From: Deltaproteobacteria bacterium
GTDB lineage: Bacteria; UBA10199; DSSB01
Length of the DNA: 64,000 nucleotides
Direction: 5' to 3'
NCBI GenBank assembly: GCA_024233625.1
Contig: JACKPJ010000004.1
Coordinates: forward strand, 1 to 64,000
Part shown: positions 23,816 through 31,895 of the stretch, in pieces
How the letters are laid out: every line of letters starts with the position of its first letter
Numbering within the stretch: the first letter of the stretch is position 1
Program-made: the position numbers and the translations under genes
The notes under the pieces: generated by a model
Seen by the model: only the letters and a program-made list of their open reading frames with translations
Databases searched by the model: none
What the model was told of the DNA's origin: nothing

Positions 23816-26086
23816 TTATTTTCTCATCTTTTTTTTGAACTGTCTTACTTTCCAGCTTAAGCTGAGGAATAATCCAGTCAGTAGCAGATACCCTGAAGTG
23901 AACTGAGTGTTTAAGCTACAGCCACTGAAAGGAGTTCCACTACCTTCTAATATATCAGGTGCTATGACTTCGGGTTCTTCTACTTGACCTAGGAAGTCAC
24001 TGTCACATGCATTGCCTACAGTATCATTATCCAAATCGAGTTGATCTGGGTTAAAGACTGTTGGGCAATTATCTAAGCAGTCGGGATGTCCATCGCCGTC
24101 AATATCAATATCCGAGACACCACAACCGCATTCACCTGGTTCGGTTTTCTTTTCATCTTCAGGACATTGATCATTACAGTCTGCGATACCATCACTGTCC
24201 GTATCGACATCAGCGACACCACAACCGCAGATACCTGGTTCGGTTTTAGTGAAGTCGGTAGGGCAGTTATCGTTACAGTCAGGAGTTTCATCTGAATCTG
24301 TATCGATATCCGAGACGCCGCAACCACAGATACCAGGTTCGCCTTTATTAGGATCTTCTGGGCAATTGTCGTTACAATCGGCAATTCCATCTTGATCGAG
24401 ATCGACATCAGCGACACCACAACCGCAGATACCGGGTTCTAATTTATTCACGTCATCTGGGCAGTTATCATTACAGTTTGGTGTACCGTCACCGTCACTG
24501 TCTTGATCAGATTCACCGCAACCGCAGATACCAGGTTCGGTTTTACCGGGATCGTTAGGACAGTTATCGTTACAGTTAGCGGTTCCATCTTCATCACTGT
24601 CTGTGTCAGCAACACCGCAACCACAGATACCAGGTTCGACCTTATTGGCATCTTCAGGACAGTTATCGTTACAGTCAGGGATTCCATCCATGTCGGTATC
24701 GGTATCCGGTGTACCGCAACCGCAGATACCGGGCTCGGTTTTATTAGGATCAGCAGGACAATTGTCTTCACAGTCGGCGATTCCATCACCGTCAAGGTCC
24801 GTATCCGCTTGACCACAACCGCAGATACCAGGTTCGGTTTTACCGGGATCGTTAGGACAGTTATCGTTGCAGTTAGGTGTACCGTCACCGTCACTGTCAG
24901 CATCTGAAATACCGCAACCACAGACTCCCGGTTCTATCTTATTTGGATCGTTGGGGCAGCTATCATTACAGTCAGCGAGTCCATCGCCATCCGTGTCGAT
25001 ATCTGAGACACCGCAACCACAGATACCACTGTTTTCGTCCTTGTTAGGATCAGCAGGACAGGCATCGTTACAGTCAGGTGTACCGTCACCGTCGGTATCA
25101 GTATCCGGTGTACCGCAACCGCAGATACCGGGCTCGGTTTTATTAGGATCAGTAGGACAATTGTCTTCACAATCTAGAGTTCCGTCCATGTCAGTATCGA
25201 CGTCGGCTTCTGCACAACCACAGACTCCCGGTTCTACTTTATCTGCATCATTAGGACAGTTATCATTACAGTCAGGTGTACCGTCCATATCTGTATCTGT
25301 ATCCGCAGTCCCACAGTTACAAATACCAGGTTCGGTTTTTAATGGATCATCAGGACAGTTATCGTTACAATCGGCAACACCATCACCATCAGTATCTGTA
25401 TCCGGTGTACCACAACCACAGATGCCAGGATTTGTTTTTAGCGGATCCTCAGGACAAAGATCTTGGCAGTCAGGCGTACCATCACCGTCGGTATCGATTG
25501 GAGTTCCAGAACATTCACCTTCTGAACAAGTGTCTCCACCTGTACAACTGTCTCCATCATCGCAAGCATTATCATTTGGAGGGTTTATACACTTGAAGGT
25601 CTCTTGACTACACACATCATCTGTACATGGGTTGCCATCGTTACAATCGGCATCGGATTCACACTCTAATTGACAGTTTTCATCACAACCGTCTCCATTT
25701 GTGTTATTTCCGTCATCACACTGTTCTCCCAGTCCGGGCTCAAATAAATTATTTCCGCAACCACTACACATTCCCCTTAAATCTTCGACTGAACACATTG
25801 GATCATCATAGTCTTCGCAAAGACCGCAGTCAGGATGATCGCTTGGACAGACTTTGTTGCATAAATAACAGAGATAGTGTTGATAGTGGTTTGTACCTTT
25901 GAGTTCATTAAAGGCATTTGCAGAAGTACAAATATCGTTACCTTCTTCGTTTTCATCAAGATTATGACAAAAGCAGTATGTCCCAGCCTGGGTTGACTGA
26001 GCTATAGGGACAATAAAGAGAAAAAGGAAAAAAATACTCAAGAAAAGTTTGATTACTTTCCTTGTTTGACAGTCATCACATCCCAT
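23816..26086 (-). CDS. Large secreted Cys/Asp-rich thrombospondin type 3-like repeat protein with C-terminal anchor
   Basis: A predicted surface protein of about 756 residues. In order: a signal peptide (KLFLSIFFLFLFIVPIAQ, cleaved near TQA-G); a Cys-rich head; a Myxococcus-type Cys-rich repeat (EQCDDGNNTNGDGCDENCQ); a segment of the CTDDVC type; then 14 repeats of about 33 residues, each with a DxDxDGDGxxDC calcium-binding loop and an EPGICGCG turn; a last canonical thrombospondin type 3 repeat ending GNACDSDF; and a tail of SGCSL, a hydrophobic helix and RQFKKKMRK. The tail is a tripartite Cys-type sorting signal like MYXO-CTERM. The ATG at 26086 is chosen because GGGAGGAG precedes it closely; an ATG at 26104 has no ribosome-binding site. 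A c-di-GMP-I riboswitch in the leader should control it. Confidence 0.9.
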   Translation of the reverse strand: MGCDDCQTRKVIKLFLSIFFLFLFIVPIAQSTQAGTYCFCHNLDENEEGNDICTSANAFNELKGTNHYQHYLCYLCNKVCPSDHPDCGLCEDYDDPMCSVEDLRGMCSGCGNNLFEPGLGEQCDDGNNTNGDGCDENCQLECESDADCNDGNPCTDDVCSQETFKCINPPNDNACDDGDSCTGGDTCSEGECSGTPIDTDGDGTPDCQDLCPEDPLKTNPGICGCGTPDTDTDGDGVADCNDNCPDDPLKTEPGICNCGTADTDTDMDGTPDCNDNCPNDADKVEPGVCGCAEADVDTDMDGTLDCEDNCPTDPNKTEPGICGCGTPDTDTDGDGTPDCNDACPADPNKDENSGICGCGVSDIDTDGDGLADCNDSCPNDPNKIEPGVCGCGISDADSDGDGTPNCNDNCPNDPGKTEPGICGCGQADTDLDGDGIADCEDNCPADPNKTEPGICGCGTPDTDTDMDGIPDCNDNCPEDANKVEPGICGCGVADTDSDEDGTANCNDNCPNDPGKTEPGICGCGESDQDSDGDGTPNCNDNCPDDVNKLEPGICGCGVADVDLDQDGIADCNDNCPEDPNKGEPGICGCGVSDIDTDSDETPDCNDNCPTDFTKTEPGICGCGVADVDTDSDGIADCNDQCPEDEKKTEPGECGCGVSDIDIDGDGHPDCLDNCPTVFNPDQLDLDNDTVGNACDSDFLGQVEEPEVIAPDILEGSGTPFSGCSLNTQFTSGYLLLTGLFLSLSWKVRQFKKKMRK
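24113..25495 (-). repeat. Fourteen in-frame ~99-base tandem repeats
   Basis: Inside the repeat-protein gene, 14 units follow one another: 12 of 33 codons, one of 31 (the first) and one of 34 (the fifth, with an inserted codon at DENSG). Each encodes D-x-D-x-D-x-D-G ... DC-x-D-x-CP ... EPGICGCG. Third-codon positions differ between units, so they are old or diverging copies rather than a recent expansion. Confidence 0.92.
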
Positions 26087-26275
26087 GACTCCTCCCTTCT
26101 TCATTCATCGAATGAATATTGATTATTTTAATTTAAGAAAGGGAAAGGTTGTTCAGCGTATAAATTCCGCTTTGAGGGGAAGAAGTAAGGGGAATTGAAT
26201 ATAGACCACCCCTATCACATTTCTAGGATCATTGAGATTTTCCACACTCACTCAAACGATAAAAGAAATATGAAT

Positions 26276-26370
26276 TTCGTCCCTTGGAAACTCTGCTATC
26301 CTGATTTTTTTTTCAGGACCAGTAGCTTTGCGTCCTCGCCTTACAACGAGTTTGCCCTTTCATGAACGAA
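26276..26370 (-). ncRNA. Cyclic di-GMP-I (GEMM) riboswitch aptamer
   Basis: On the minus strand the aptamer is almost complete. P1 is TTCGTTC (26364-26370) paired with GGACGAA (26276-26282). Next come AAAGGGCAAAC, a stem CTCGTT/GGCGAG closed by a GTAA (GNRA) tetraloop, the invariant GACGCAAAGC linker, a second stem TCCTGA/TCAGGA with an A-rich loop, and ATAGCAGAGTTTCC. The GNRA loop and the receptor-side helix are what the family uses for docking. It lies 190 bases upstream of the repeat protein start, on the same strand. No terminator stem with a T run is visible downstream, so control may be at translation: CTTCTTC in the leader can pair with GAAGAAG directly before the ribosome-binding site. 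Confidence 0.93.
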
Positions 26371-26404
26371 AAACACCAAAATCAAAGAACCAATCTACAG
26401 TTAA

Positions 26405-26434
26405 ATTGTACGCCTTGATAAAAGGAAGGGTCAA
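26405..26434 (-). promoter_or_regulatory. Promoter of the riboswitch-repeat protein transcript
   Basis: On the minus strand TTGACC (26429-26434), an 18-base spacer and TACAAT (26405-26410). The predicted start near 26398 is about 28 bases before the aptamer. With the aptamer and leader this accounts for most of the 26105-26534 gap, which has no gene. Confidence 0.7.
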
Positions 26435-26534
26435 TGCCTTTTAATGAATTTGTTTTTAAGTTATTAAAATGATTGTTAAAAATTTTTAGTTTTATTTTTC
26501 TAGATATTTATAAAAAAGAAAAAAATTATTTGCA

Positions 26535-27215
26535 TTAGCAAACAACGCCGGGAGGTAAGGAACTCATCATGGGTGCGACAAAAAAATGGCGCAAGAAAAT
26601 ATTTCCTTGTTCGTCTTCATTAAGAATGACGTCAAGATGGTGCCAGTAGGGTGTTTTGTCGAATTGGACATAAATGTGTACCATGTATTCATCTGGCTTT
26701 AATTGGGGAGCTTTCATGATAGGAGCTTCTGCGAGAAGAGCTTTAGGAGATTCAGCCTCTGGCATCAATCGATTTTCTAGCTGAGTACTTTGGACTTTAT
26801 TTTCTTTAAAGTTTTTAAAGGACCATGGAATAATATGGGCATGTTTCATTTGAATGATGTTTCCATATGTTTGATGAAGCTGAATGATTTCATTTTTAAA
26901 GTTTTTGTCTTTTGTTAAACAATTTAAATTTTTTAGACAGCTTAAATCTTTGTTAGCAAAATTTGGCGTTTTTGTTTCCTGAGTAGAAAGATTTTTAATC
27001 TCATAATTTTTCGTTAATATCAAATTTACTGATGCAGTAGCAAAATCAACTCTCGTTTTATCTGCAGAGTTTGTTGGTGGATGTGGATTTGTGCTTGGTG
27101 GTGTTGGAGCGGCTACTTTTGCAAAACAATAGTTTTGAATAAAAAATGTCAATAGAAGCGAAGCTCCTAACTTAAACAAAGCTGAGGCATTTAATTTAAA
27201 TGTATTCGTTTTCAT
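26535..27215 (-). CDS. Exported hypothetical protein
   Basis: I do not recognise a family. The 226-residue product has a signal peptide (LFKLGASLLLTFFIQNYCFA), a short Pro-rich linker (APTPPSTNPHPPTN) and then a mixed region with a cysteine pair SCLKNLNC. Its best-ordered part is the C-terminal EYMVHIYVQFDKTPYWHHLDVIL and GNIFLRHFFVAPM, which look like beta strands with several His residues. The ATG has AAGGAG six bases upstream. It lies upstream of the riboswitch unit on the same strand; that unit's promoter is 101 bases beyond its stop, and no terminator was found between them. Confidence 0.75.
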   Translation of the reverse strand: MKTNTFKLNASALFKLGASLLLTFFIQNYCFAKVAAPTPPSTNPHPPTNSADKTRVDFATASVNLILTKNYEIKNLSTQETKTPNFANKDLSCLKNLNCLTKDKNFKNEIIQLHQTYGNIIQMKHAHIIPWSFKNFKENKVQSTQLENRLMPEAESPKALLAEAPIMKAPQLKPDEYMVHIYVQFDKTPYWHHLDVILNEDEQGNIFLRHFFVAPMMSSLPPGVVC

Positions 27216-27310
27216 GTAAACTCCTTAGATAAAAAATCCGTAAATATATGTTGTTGGTTTGAGAAGTCAGCATTACCAAAATATGGCACGATTTTTTTTA
27301 GAAAATTGGT

Positions 27311-28381
27311 TTAATTTTCTTCTTTGAAAACGGGTGCAGGAATATCAAAAGAACTATTTGCTTGATAACCCAGGATTTTTTCTTTGATTTTAGGCTTGAT
27401 ATAATTGTTTTCGAGATACCAGTCGACAGCTTTTTTGAGAGCTATTTTAACATTTGTCTGAGGGAGATTAAGCTCTTTGACAGCTTTATTGGCGCTAAAA
27501 AACATTTTCTTCTTACCGAGCAAAACAGCCTCTAATTCGATTGCAGGAGCTCGTTGAGTGATTTTAGCAAGAGCTTCACTCAATTGAGCGGCACTCCAAG
27601 CGACCGAGTATGGAATCTTCCAGCGAGGTGCTTTGAGACCAGTAAGTCCAGATAAAATTTGTAAAATTTGTTTTAGACTAAGGTTTTGATTGCCCAGGAT
27701 ATAACGCTCCCCGGCACGTCCTTGTTTAGCGGCTAACAAATGGCCTTGAGCAACGTCTTCCACATCGACTAGATTTAGGCCTGTATCAATAAATGCGGGC
27801 ATCTTGCCATTCAAAAAATCAACAATGAGCTTTCCAGTTGGGGTAGGTTTAATATCCCTCACTCCAATCGGAGCACTGGGATTGACGATGACTACATTAA
27901 GACCGCGTTTAGCAAATTGAATAGCTTCTTGTTCAGCCAAAAACTTTGATCTTTTATAATGACCCTGGCACTCTTCCAAAGTCAGTGTAGTGTTTTCGTT
28001 GCCTGGAGATCCATCTTTGGGAATCCCAATAGTTCCCACTGTTGAAGTATAGACGACGCGTTTAAGTTTTTGATCAAGTGCGGCTTGCAGAATATTGCGT
28101 GTTCCCTCGACATTGCTGCCATAGATTTCTTGAGGTTGAGGATTGTAGAAAGTATATTGAGCAGCGACGTGATAAAGCTCATCACAACCTTCAAGGGCAT
28201 GATGTAAGCTTTGAGGATGTCGTAAATCTCCCAGAAAAGTTTCTGCTTTAAGGCCCTTGAGTAAATCTCGATTTGAGCTTTTACGGGAGAGAACACGAAC
28301 TTCTTTGCCTTCATCAATCAAAGCACGTGCAACAGCATTCCCTACAAACCCGGTTGCTCCTGTGACTAAAGCGGTTACCAT
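27311..28381 (-). CDS. NAD-dependent sugar epimerase/dehydratase, HpnA-like
   Basis: An extended short-chain dehydrogenase of about 356 residues. It has LVTGATGFVGNAVARALIDEG at the start (Rossmann TGxxGxxG), the catalytic YKRSK (Tyr-x-x-x-Lys) and a downstream PSAPIGVRDIKPTPTGKLIVDF block. Together with FIDTGLNLVDVEDVAQGHLLA, that block is very characteristic of hopanoid-associated sugar epimerase HpnA. No squalene-hopene cyclase or other hpn gene is in the window, so a hopanoid role is unproven. The ATG at 28381 is taken because it puts the Rossmann motif at the N-terminus as in relatives; an ATG at 28417 would add 12 residues. Neither has a ribosome-binding site. Confidence 0.85.
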   Translation of the reverse strand: MVTALVTGATGFVGNAVARALIDEGKEVRVLSRKSSNRDLLKGLKAETFLGDLRHPQSLHHALEGCDELYHVAAQYTFYNPQPQEIYGSNVEGTRNILQAALDQKLKRVVYTSTVGTIGIPKDGSPGNENTTLTLEECQGHYKRSKFLAEQEAIQFAKRGLNVVIVNPSAPIGVRDIKPTPTGKLIVDFLNGKMPAFIDTGLNLVDVEDVAQGHLLAAKQGRAGERYILGNQNLSLKQILQILSGLTGLKAPRWKIPYSVAWSAAQLSEALAKITQRAPAIELEAVLLGKKKMFFSANKAVKELNLPQTNVKIALKKAVDWYLENNYIKPKIKEKILGYQANSSFDIPAPVFKEEN

Positions 28382-28479
28382 AACAGGATGTCTACTAGCA
28401 AAAAACAGTTTTGACATCAAGAGGTGAAACTTTAAAATTTTTTCTTGATTATTGTTACCATTTGGAGGGAAACAAGACT

Positions 28480-29484
28480 ATGCCTATTAAAAACTCCAAA
28501 TCTAAAAAAAAGAAAAATCCTCAAAAAGCAAAGCAACGATTGCCAGTTGTGAAGACAGTTCATGAGAAGAAATCTGATAAGGCAAAATTATTACAGCGCT
28601 CTTATTTTATCAAATTAAAAACAGGGGATGTTTTGCATTTACTTCGTATTTATAAAGATAAAGCTGCTCCAGCTGTGTTCATGTTGCATGGATCCATATC
28701 AAATGGGAGAGTTTTTTATAGTAAGGGAGGAAAGGGTTTAGGTCCTTTTTTGGCTGACGCGGGTTATGATGTATTTATAGCAGATTTAAGAGGAAAAGGA
28801 CAGAGTTATCCACCTGTGAGTCGTCTCTCTAGTTACGGTCAGACAGAAGCAATTTTAGAAGACATTCCTGCTTTCTTAAAAAAAATTAAGCAATTAAAAA
28901 AAGGTCATCCGGCAAAATACTGGGTTGCGCATTCTTGGGGAGGAGTTTTGTTGGCTTCTTATCTAGCCCGTCATCCTAAAGAAGCTCGTGAGATTAAAGC
29001 GATGGTTTTTTTTGCTGTGAAGCGAAGTGTCAGTGTTTTTAACTGGGATAAGTTTTGGCACCTAGATGTGCTGTGGCATCGTGTAGGTCCTTGGTTAACT
29101 CATCTTTGGGGTTATTTGCCTATTACGACTTTAAGGTTAGGCATGGACAACGAGCCTAAACAGTTTCATCAACATATTAAACAATGGGCGAAGCCTAGCC
29201 CGTGGATTGATCCTATTGATGATTTTGACTATGCAACTGAAATACAAAAAGTGAAGCTTCCACCCGTGCTTAATTTAGTTGGAGAAGGGGATACCTTCAT
29301 GGGACACCCTAGTGATGTTTACAATTTTATGGGTGAGATGGGTTTGTCAGGCCAAGGCTACCACATCTTAAGTCGAAAAAATGGTAACTTACATGACTAT
29401 GATCATATTAGTATTTTAACGGATCCTGATGCGATGAAAGACCATTTCCCTTTATTGTTGGAGTGGATTAAATCTCCTAGTTAG
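28480..29484 (+). CDS. Alpha/beta hydrolase
   Basis: A serine hydrolase of 334 residues, substrate unknown. FMLHGSISNGRVFY supplies the oxyanion region, FIADLRGKGQS the strand-4 signature, and VAHSWGGVLLASYLA the nucleophile elbow (Ser in HSWGG). A late LVGEGDTFMGHPSD offers the acid and an HDYDH region the His. The first 30 residues are Lys-rich and probably unstructured. The start at 28480 is set by GGAGGG nine bases upstream; an upstream TTG at 28411 lies within the divergent epimerase promoter region. It converges with the slipin gene, with an inverted-repeat element in the gap. Confidence 0.82.
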   Translation: MPIKNSKSKKKKNPQKAKQRLPVVKTVHEKKSDKAKLLQRSYFIKLKTGDVLHLLRIYKDKAAPAVFMLHGSISNGRVFYSKGGKGLGPFLADAGYDVFIADLRGKGQSYPPVSRLSSYGQTEAILEDIPAFLKKIKQLKKGHPAKYWVAHSWGGVLLASYLARHPKEAREIKAMVFFAVKRSVSVFNWDKFWHLDVLWHRVGPWLTHLWGYLPITTLRLGMDNEPKQFHQHIKQWAKPSPWIDPIDDFDYATEIQKVKLPPVLNLVGEGDTFMGHPSDVYNFMGEMGLSGQGYHILSRKNGNLHDYDHISILTDPDAMKDHFPLLLEWIKSPS

Positions 29485-29490
29485 AAAGCA

Positions 29491-29601
29491 GTTGAAATAG
29501 CTCCAGTTCTTTGTTCAATCAAAATTTGACTTACTCGACGTACTTAACTGTACGACTCCTTCGTCAAAATTTTATTTGCCTCGATCTGAAACTATTTCAA
29601 C
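29491..29601. repeat. MITE-like inverted-repeat element, copy A
   Basis: GTTGAAATAGCTCCAG (29491-29506) is mirrored by CTGAAACTATTTCAAC (29586-29601) with 14 of 16 positions matching. The interior has GTAC-TTAACT-GTAC and then GACTCCTTCGTC. That core is shared with the element at 58166-58268 (TACGACTC, two variable bases, TCGTC). It fills the gap between two convergent genes. No open frame lies inside. It may be a non-autonomous mobile element or a bidirectional terminator-like structure. Confidence 0.6.
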
Positions 29602-29632
29602 CATTTTAATCTATGTTTCGAGACTGTGAAAG

Positions 29633-30394
29633 CTAACTTGATGAGTTTTTATTCTTCATAAAATTATTAATCATATCGATAGGAACTGGAAAAACAATAG
29701 TAGAGGTCTTTTCTCCAGCGATCGAAGATAATGTTTGTAAATAGCGGAGCTGTAGAGCTTCTTCTTGTTTAGAGAGTACTTGGGCTGCTTCGAAGAGTCT
29801 TTGTGAAGCCTGAAACTCGCCCTCTGCGGCAATCACTTTAGAGCGCCGTTCACGCTCAGCTTCAGCTTGTTTTGCAATTGCACGAATCATACTCTCGTCT
29901 AAATCGACATGTTTAATTTCGACGTTAGAGACTTTAATTCCCCAACGGTCTGTTTGCTTGTCTAAAATTTGTTGAATATCAGCATTAAGGCGTTCACGTT
30001 CGGAAAGCATTTCATCCAGTTCATGTTGACCTAGGACCGAACGTAAAGTTGTTTGTGCGAGCTGACTGACCGCAAGGTCAAAATTTTCCACTTGAATGAT
30101 GGCTTTCTCTGGATCAAGAACGCGGAAGAAAATAACTGCGTTGACTCTTACTGAGACGTTGTCTTTCGAGATGACATCTTGTGAAGGTACATCCATGACG
30201 ATGGTTCTGAGGTCCACTCTAACAATGGTTTGGACGCCTGGAATTAAAATAATCAGCCCAGGGCCTTTGACACGCCAAAAACGTCCTAATTGAAAAACAA
30301 CCCCGCGTTCATATTCGCGTAAAATACGCAAAGACATACTGAGCAATAAAAGAAATGCAAAAGCGATAAAACCAATATAATAGGGTAAAAGCAT
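29633..30394 (-). CDS. Slipin (stomatin/prohibitin SPFH family protein)
   Basis: A membrane-anchored scaffolding protein of 253 residues that forms oligomers in the inner membrane. An N-terminal hydrophobic segment (YIGFIAFAFLLLLSMSLRIL) precedes the SPFH domain: EYERGVVFQLGRFWRVKGPGLIILIPG, DVPSQDVISKDNVSVRVNAV, then VENFDLAVSQLAQTTLRSV and the coiled-coil EAERERRSKVIAAEGE. It starts two bases after the NfeD-type protease gene with AAGGAGGA eight bases upstream. This NfeD-slipin pair is a long-known operon in bacteria and archaea, in which the protease can cut the stomatin C-terminus. Confidence 0.93.
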   Translation of the reverse strand: MLLPYYIGFIAFAFLLLLSMSLRILREYERGVVFQLGRFWRVKGPGLIILIPGVQTIVRVDLRTIVMDVPSQDVISKDNVSVRVNAVIFFRVLDPEKAIIQVENFDLAVSQLAQTTLRSVLGQHELDEMLSERERLNADIQQILDKQTDRWGIKVSNVEIKHVDLDESMIRAIAKQAEAERERRSKVIAAEGEFQASQRLFEAAQVLSKQEEALQLRYLQTLSSIAGEKTSTIVFPVPIDMINNFMKNKNSSS

Positions 30395-30396
30395 AG

Positions 30397-31770
30397 TTAA
30401 TCCTCCTTAAGATTAGGTTCTTTTTCAATAGGTTCGATTTCTAGTTCAAGTCCATGACGTGCAGTGACGCGAATGATTTGAGATCTTTTTACAGGAATAC
30501 TGCTATGTGCTCTCCAGAGTTCTCCATGTATCCAAATATTTCCGTATTCTTCAAAATCTTCATAGGCTTCTCCTCGGCTTCCCAAAAGCTCTTCAGATCC
30601 ACTAACGATTTGACGACGCTTGGAACGGATTGCCATACTGCTTACTATAAAAATGAAAAGAGCACTCATTCCTGCAAGTGAAAAAATAAGGATGCGAGGA
30701 ATCTTTAAGTCAGGAAATTTATCCGCATCGATTAAAACGAAAGATCCCATGACAAAAGCGATGATTCCCCCAGCTCCTAGCGCGCCAAAACTGGGAACAA
30801 AAGCTTCTGCGATCATCATGCCTAATCCGAGAACGATGAGAGCGATTCCAAAGTAGTTGACGGGTAAAATATGCAGTCCATAAAAACCAACGAGAATAAA
30901 TATCGCACCGGCAACACCAGGACCAATTGAGCCTGGTGTTGAAAATTCATAAATCAACCCATAAAAACCAATGAGAATCAGTAAATAAGCAATGCTGGGA
31001 TTGGCAATAAAACTTAAAAGTTTATTCTGCCAATTAGGAGAGAGGCGAATGATTTTAGCTTGATTTGTTTTTAAGGTATAATCTTGCTTAGAAATAGAGA
31101 TTTTGTGCCCATCAATTTTTTGTAATAATTCTTTGATGTCTTCTGCCATGAGGTTGATAACGTTTTTATTAAGAGCTTCTTCTGCTGTTAAACTTTCTCC
31201 CTGTGTCACTGCATGACTGACCCATTCTTCATTACGCCCCCGTAGTTTAGCCAGGCTGCGCAAATAAGCATTCGCGTCATGAATGGCTTTTTTTTCTATT
31301 GCTGTACCAGATACTTTTTTGTCTTTGTCATCTGTTTTCTTATCTTCTTCATCTTTAGGCTTTGAAGATCCCAAAAGATTGACTGGAGTTGCTGCTCCCA
31401 GATTGGTGGCGGGTGCCATAGCTGCAAGGTGGCTGGCATAAAGTATGTAAGTTCCCGCCGAAGCAGCTCGTGAACCTTCTGGAGCTACATATGAAATGAT
31501 AGGAATTTTGGAAGCCAAGATGACTTTAATAATCGCTCGCATGGAAGTGTCTAGGCCTCCAGGAGTATCCATTTGTAAGATGATGGCATGAGCCTTTGCT
31601 TCATGTGCTTTATTAACAGAGCTTTCGAAATAATCACTTGTTGCGGGACCAATAATACCATCAATTTTAAGTAAAAAAACTTTATTTTGAGTTTGTGACC
31701 ACAGGTTAGAAGAAAAGGAGCTAAGTCCAATCAGAAATAAAATGACGATATAATTTAATCGTATGAGCAT
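30397..31770 (-). CDS. NfeD-type membrane-bound ClpP-class serine protease
   Basis: The long form of NfeD (NfeD1b). A signal peptide (YIVILFLIGLSSFSS) leads into a ClpP-like protease domain with QMDTPGGLDTSMR, the catalytic Ser in SRAASAGTYILYA and a Lys in LRSLAKLRG. Several membrane helices follow and a C-terminal OB-fold domain (SRGEAYEDFEEYGNIWIHGELWRAHS). The pairing with the slipin gene two bases downstream supports the call. The ATG at 31770 puts the signal peptide first, with AGGA about 12 bases upstream; an ATG at 31881 would add 37 basic residues and also remains possible. An acidic Lys/Asp insertion (KPKDEEDKKTDDKDKK) sits after the active-site region. Confidence 0.9.
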   Translation of the reverse strand: MLIRLNYIVILFLIGLSSFSSNLWSQTQNKVFLLKIDGIIGPATSDYFESSVNKAHEAKAHAIILQMDTPGGLDTSMRAIIKVILASKIPIISYVAPEGSRAASAGTYILYASHLAAMAPATNLGAATPVNLLGSSKPKDEEDKKTDDKDKKVSGTAIEKKAIHDANAYLRSLAKLRGRNEEWVSHAVTQGESLTAEEALNKNVINLMAEDIKELLQKIDGHKISISKQDYTLKTNQAKIIRLSPNWQNKLLSFIANPSIAYLLILIGFYGLIYEFSTPGSIGPGVAGAIFILVGFYGLHILPVNYFGIALIVLGLGMMIAEAFVPSFGALGAGGIIAFVMGSFVLIDADKFPDLKIPRILIFSLAGMSALFIFIVSSMAIRSKRRQIVSGSEELLGSRGEAYEDFEEYGNIWIHGELWRAHSSIPVKRSQIIRVTARHGLELEIEPIEKEPNLKED

Positions 31771-31895
31771 TGCTTTTAATTTCCTAATTATTCCTTTCCA
31801 ACGTCGTTTAGGACTTTTATTTCGATCAGCTTTCTCTATTCGAGTTGTCAGAAAATAACTTCTTTTTTGTTTTAATTCCATCTTTATTTTGTTTT

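Noticed and set aside
24113..25495. Regularly spaced DNA repeats resembling a CRISPR array
   Set aside because: Units are directly adjacent at about 99 bases, diverge along their length, keep a reading frame and encode a known repeat type. No conserved short repeat with unique spacers and no cas gene are present.
24867..25607. Long plus-strand open frame with Ser/Pro/Gln-rich repeats
   Set aside because: It is antisense to the Asp/Cys repeat gene. Its repeats are only the other-strand reading of the 99-base units, and it has no ribosome-binding site.
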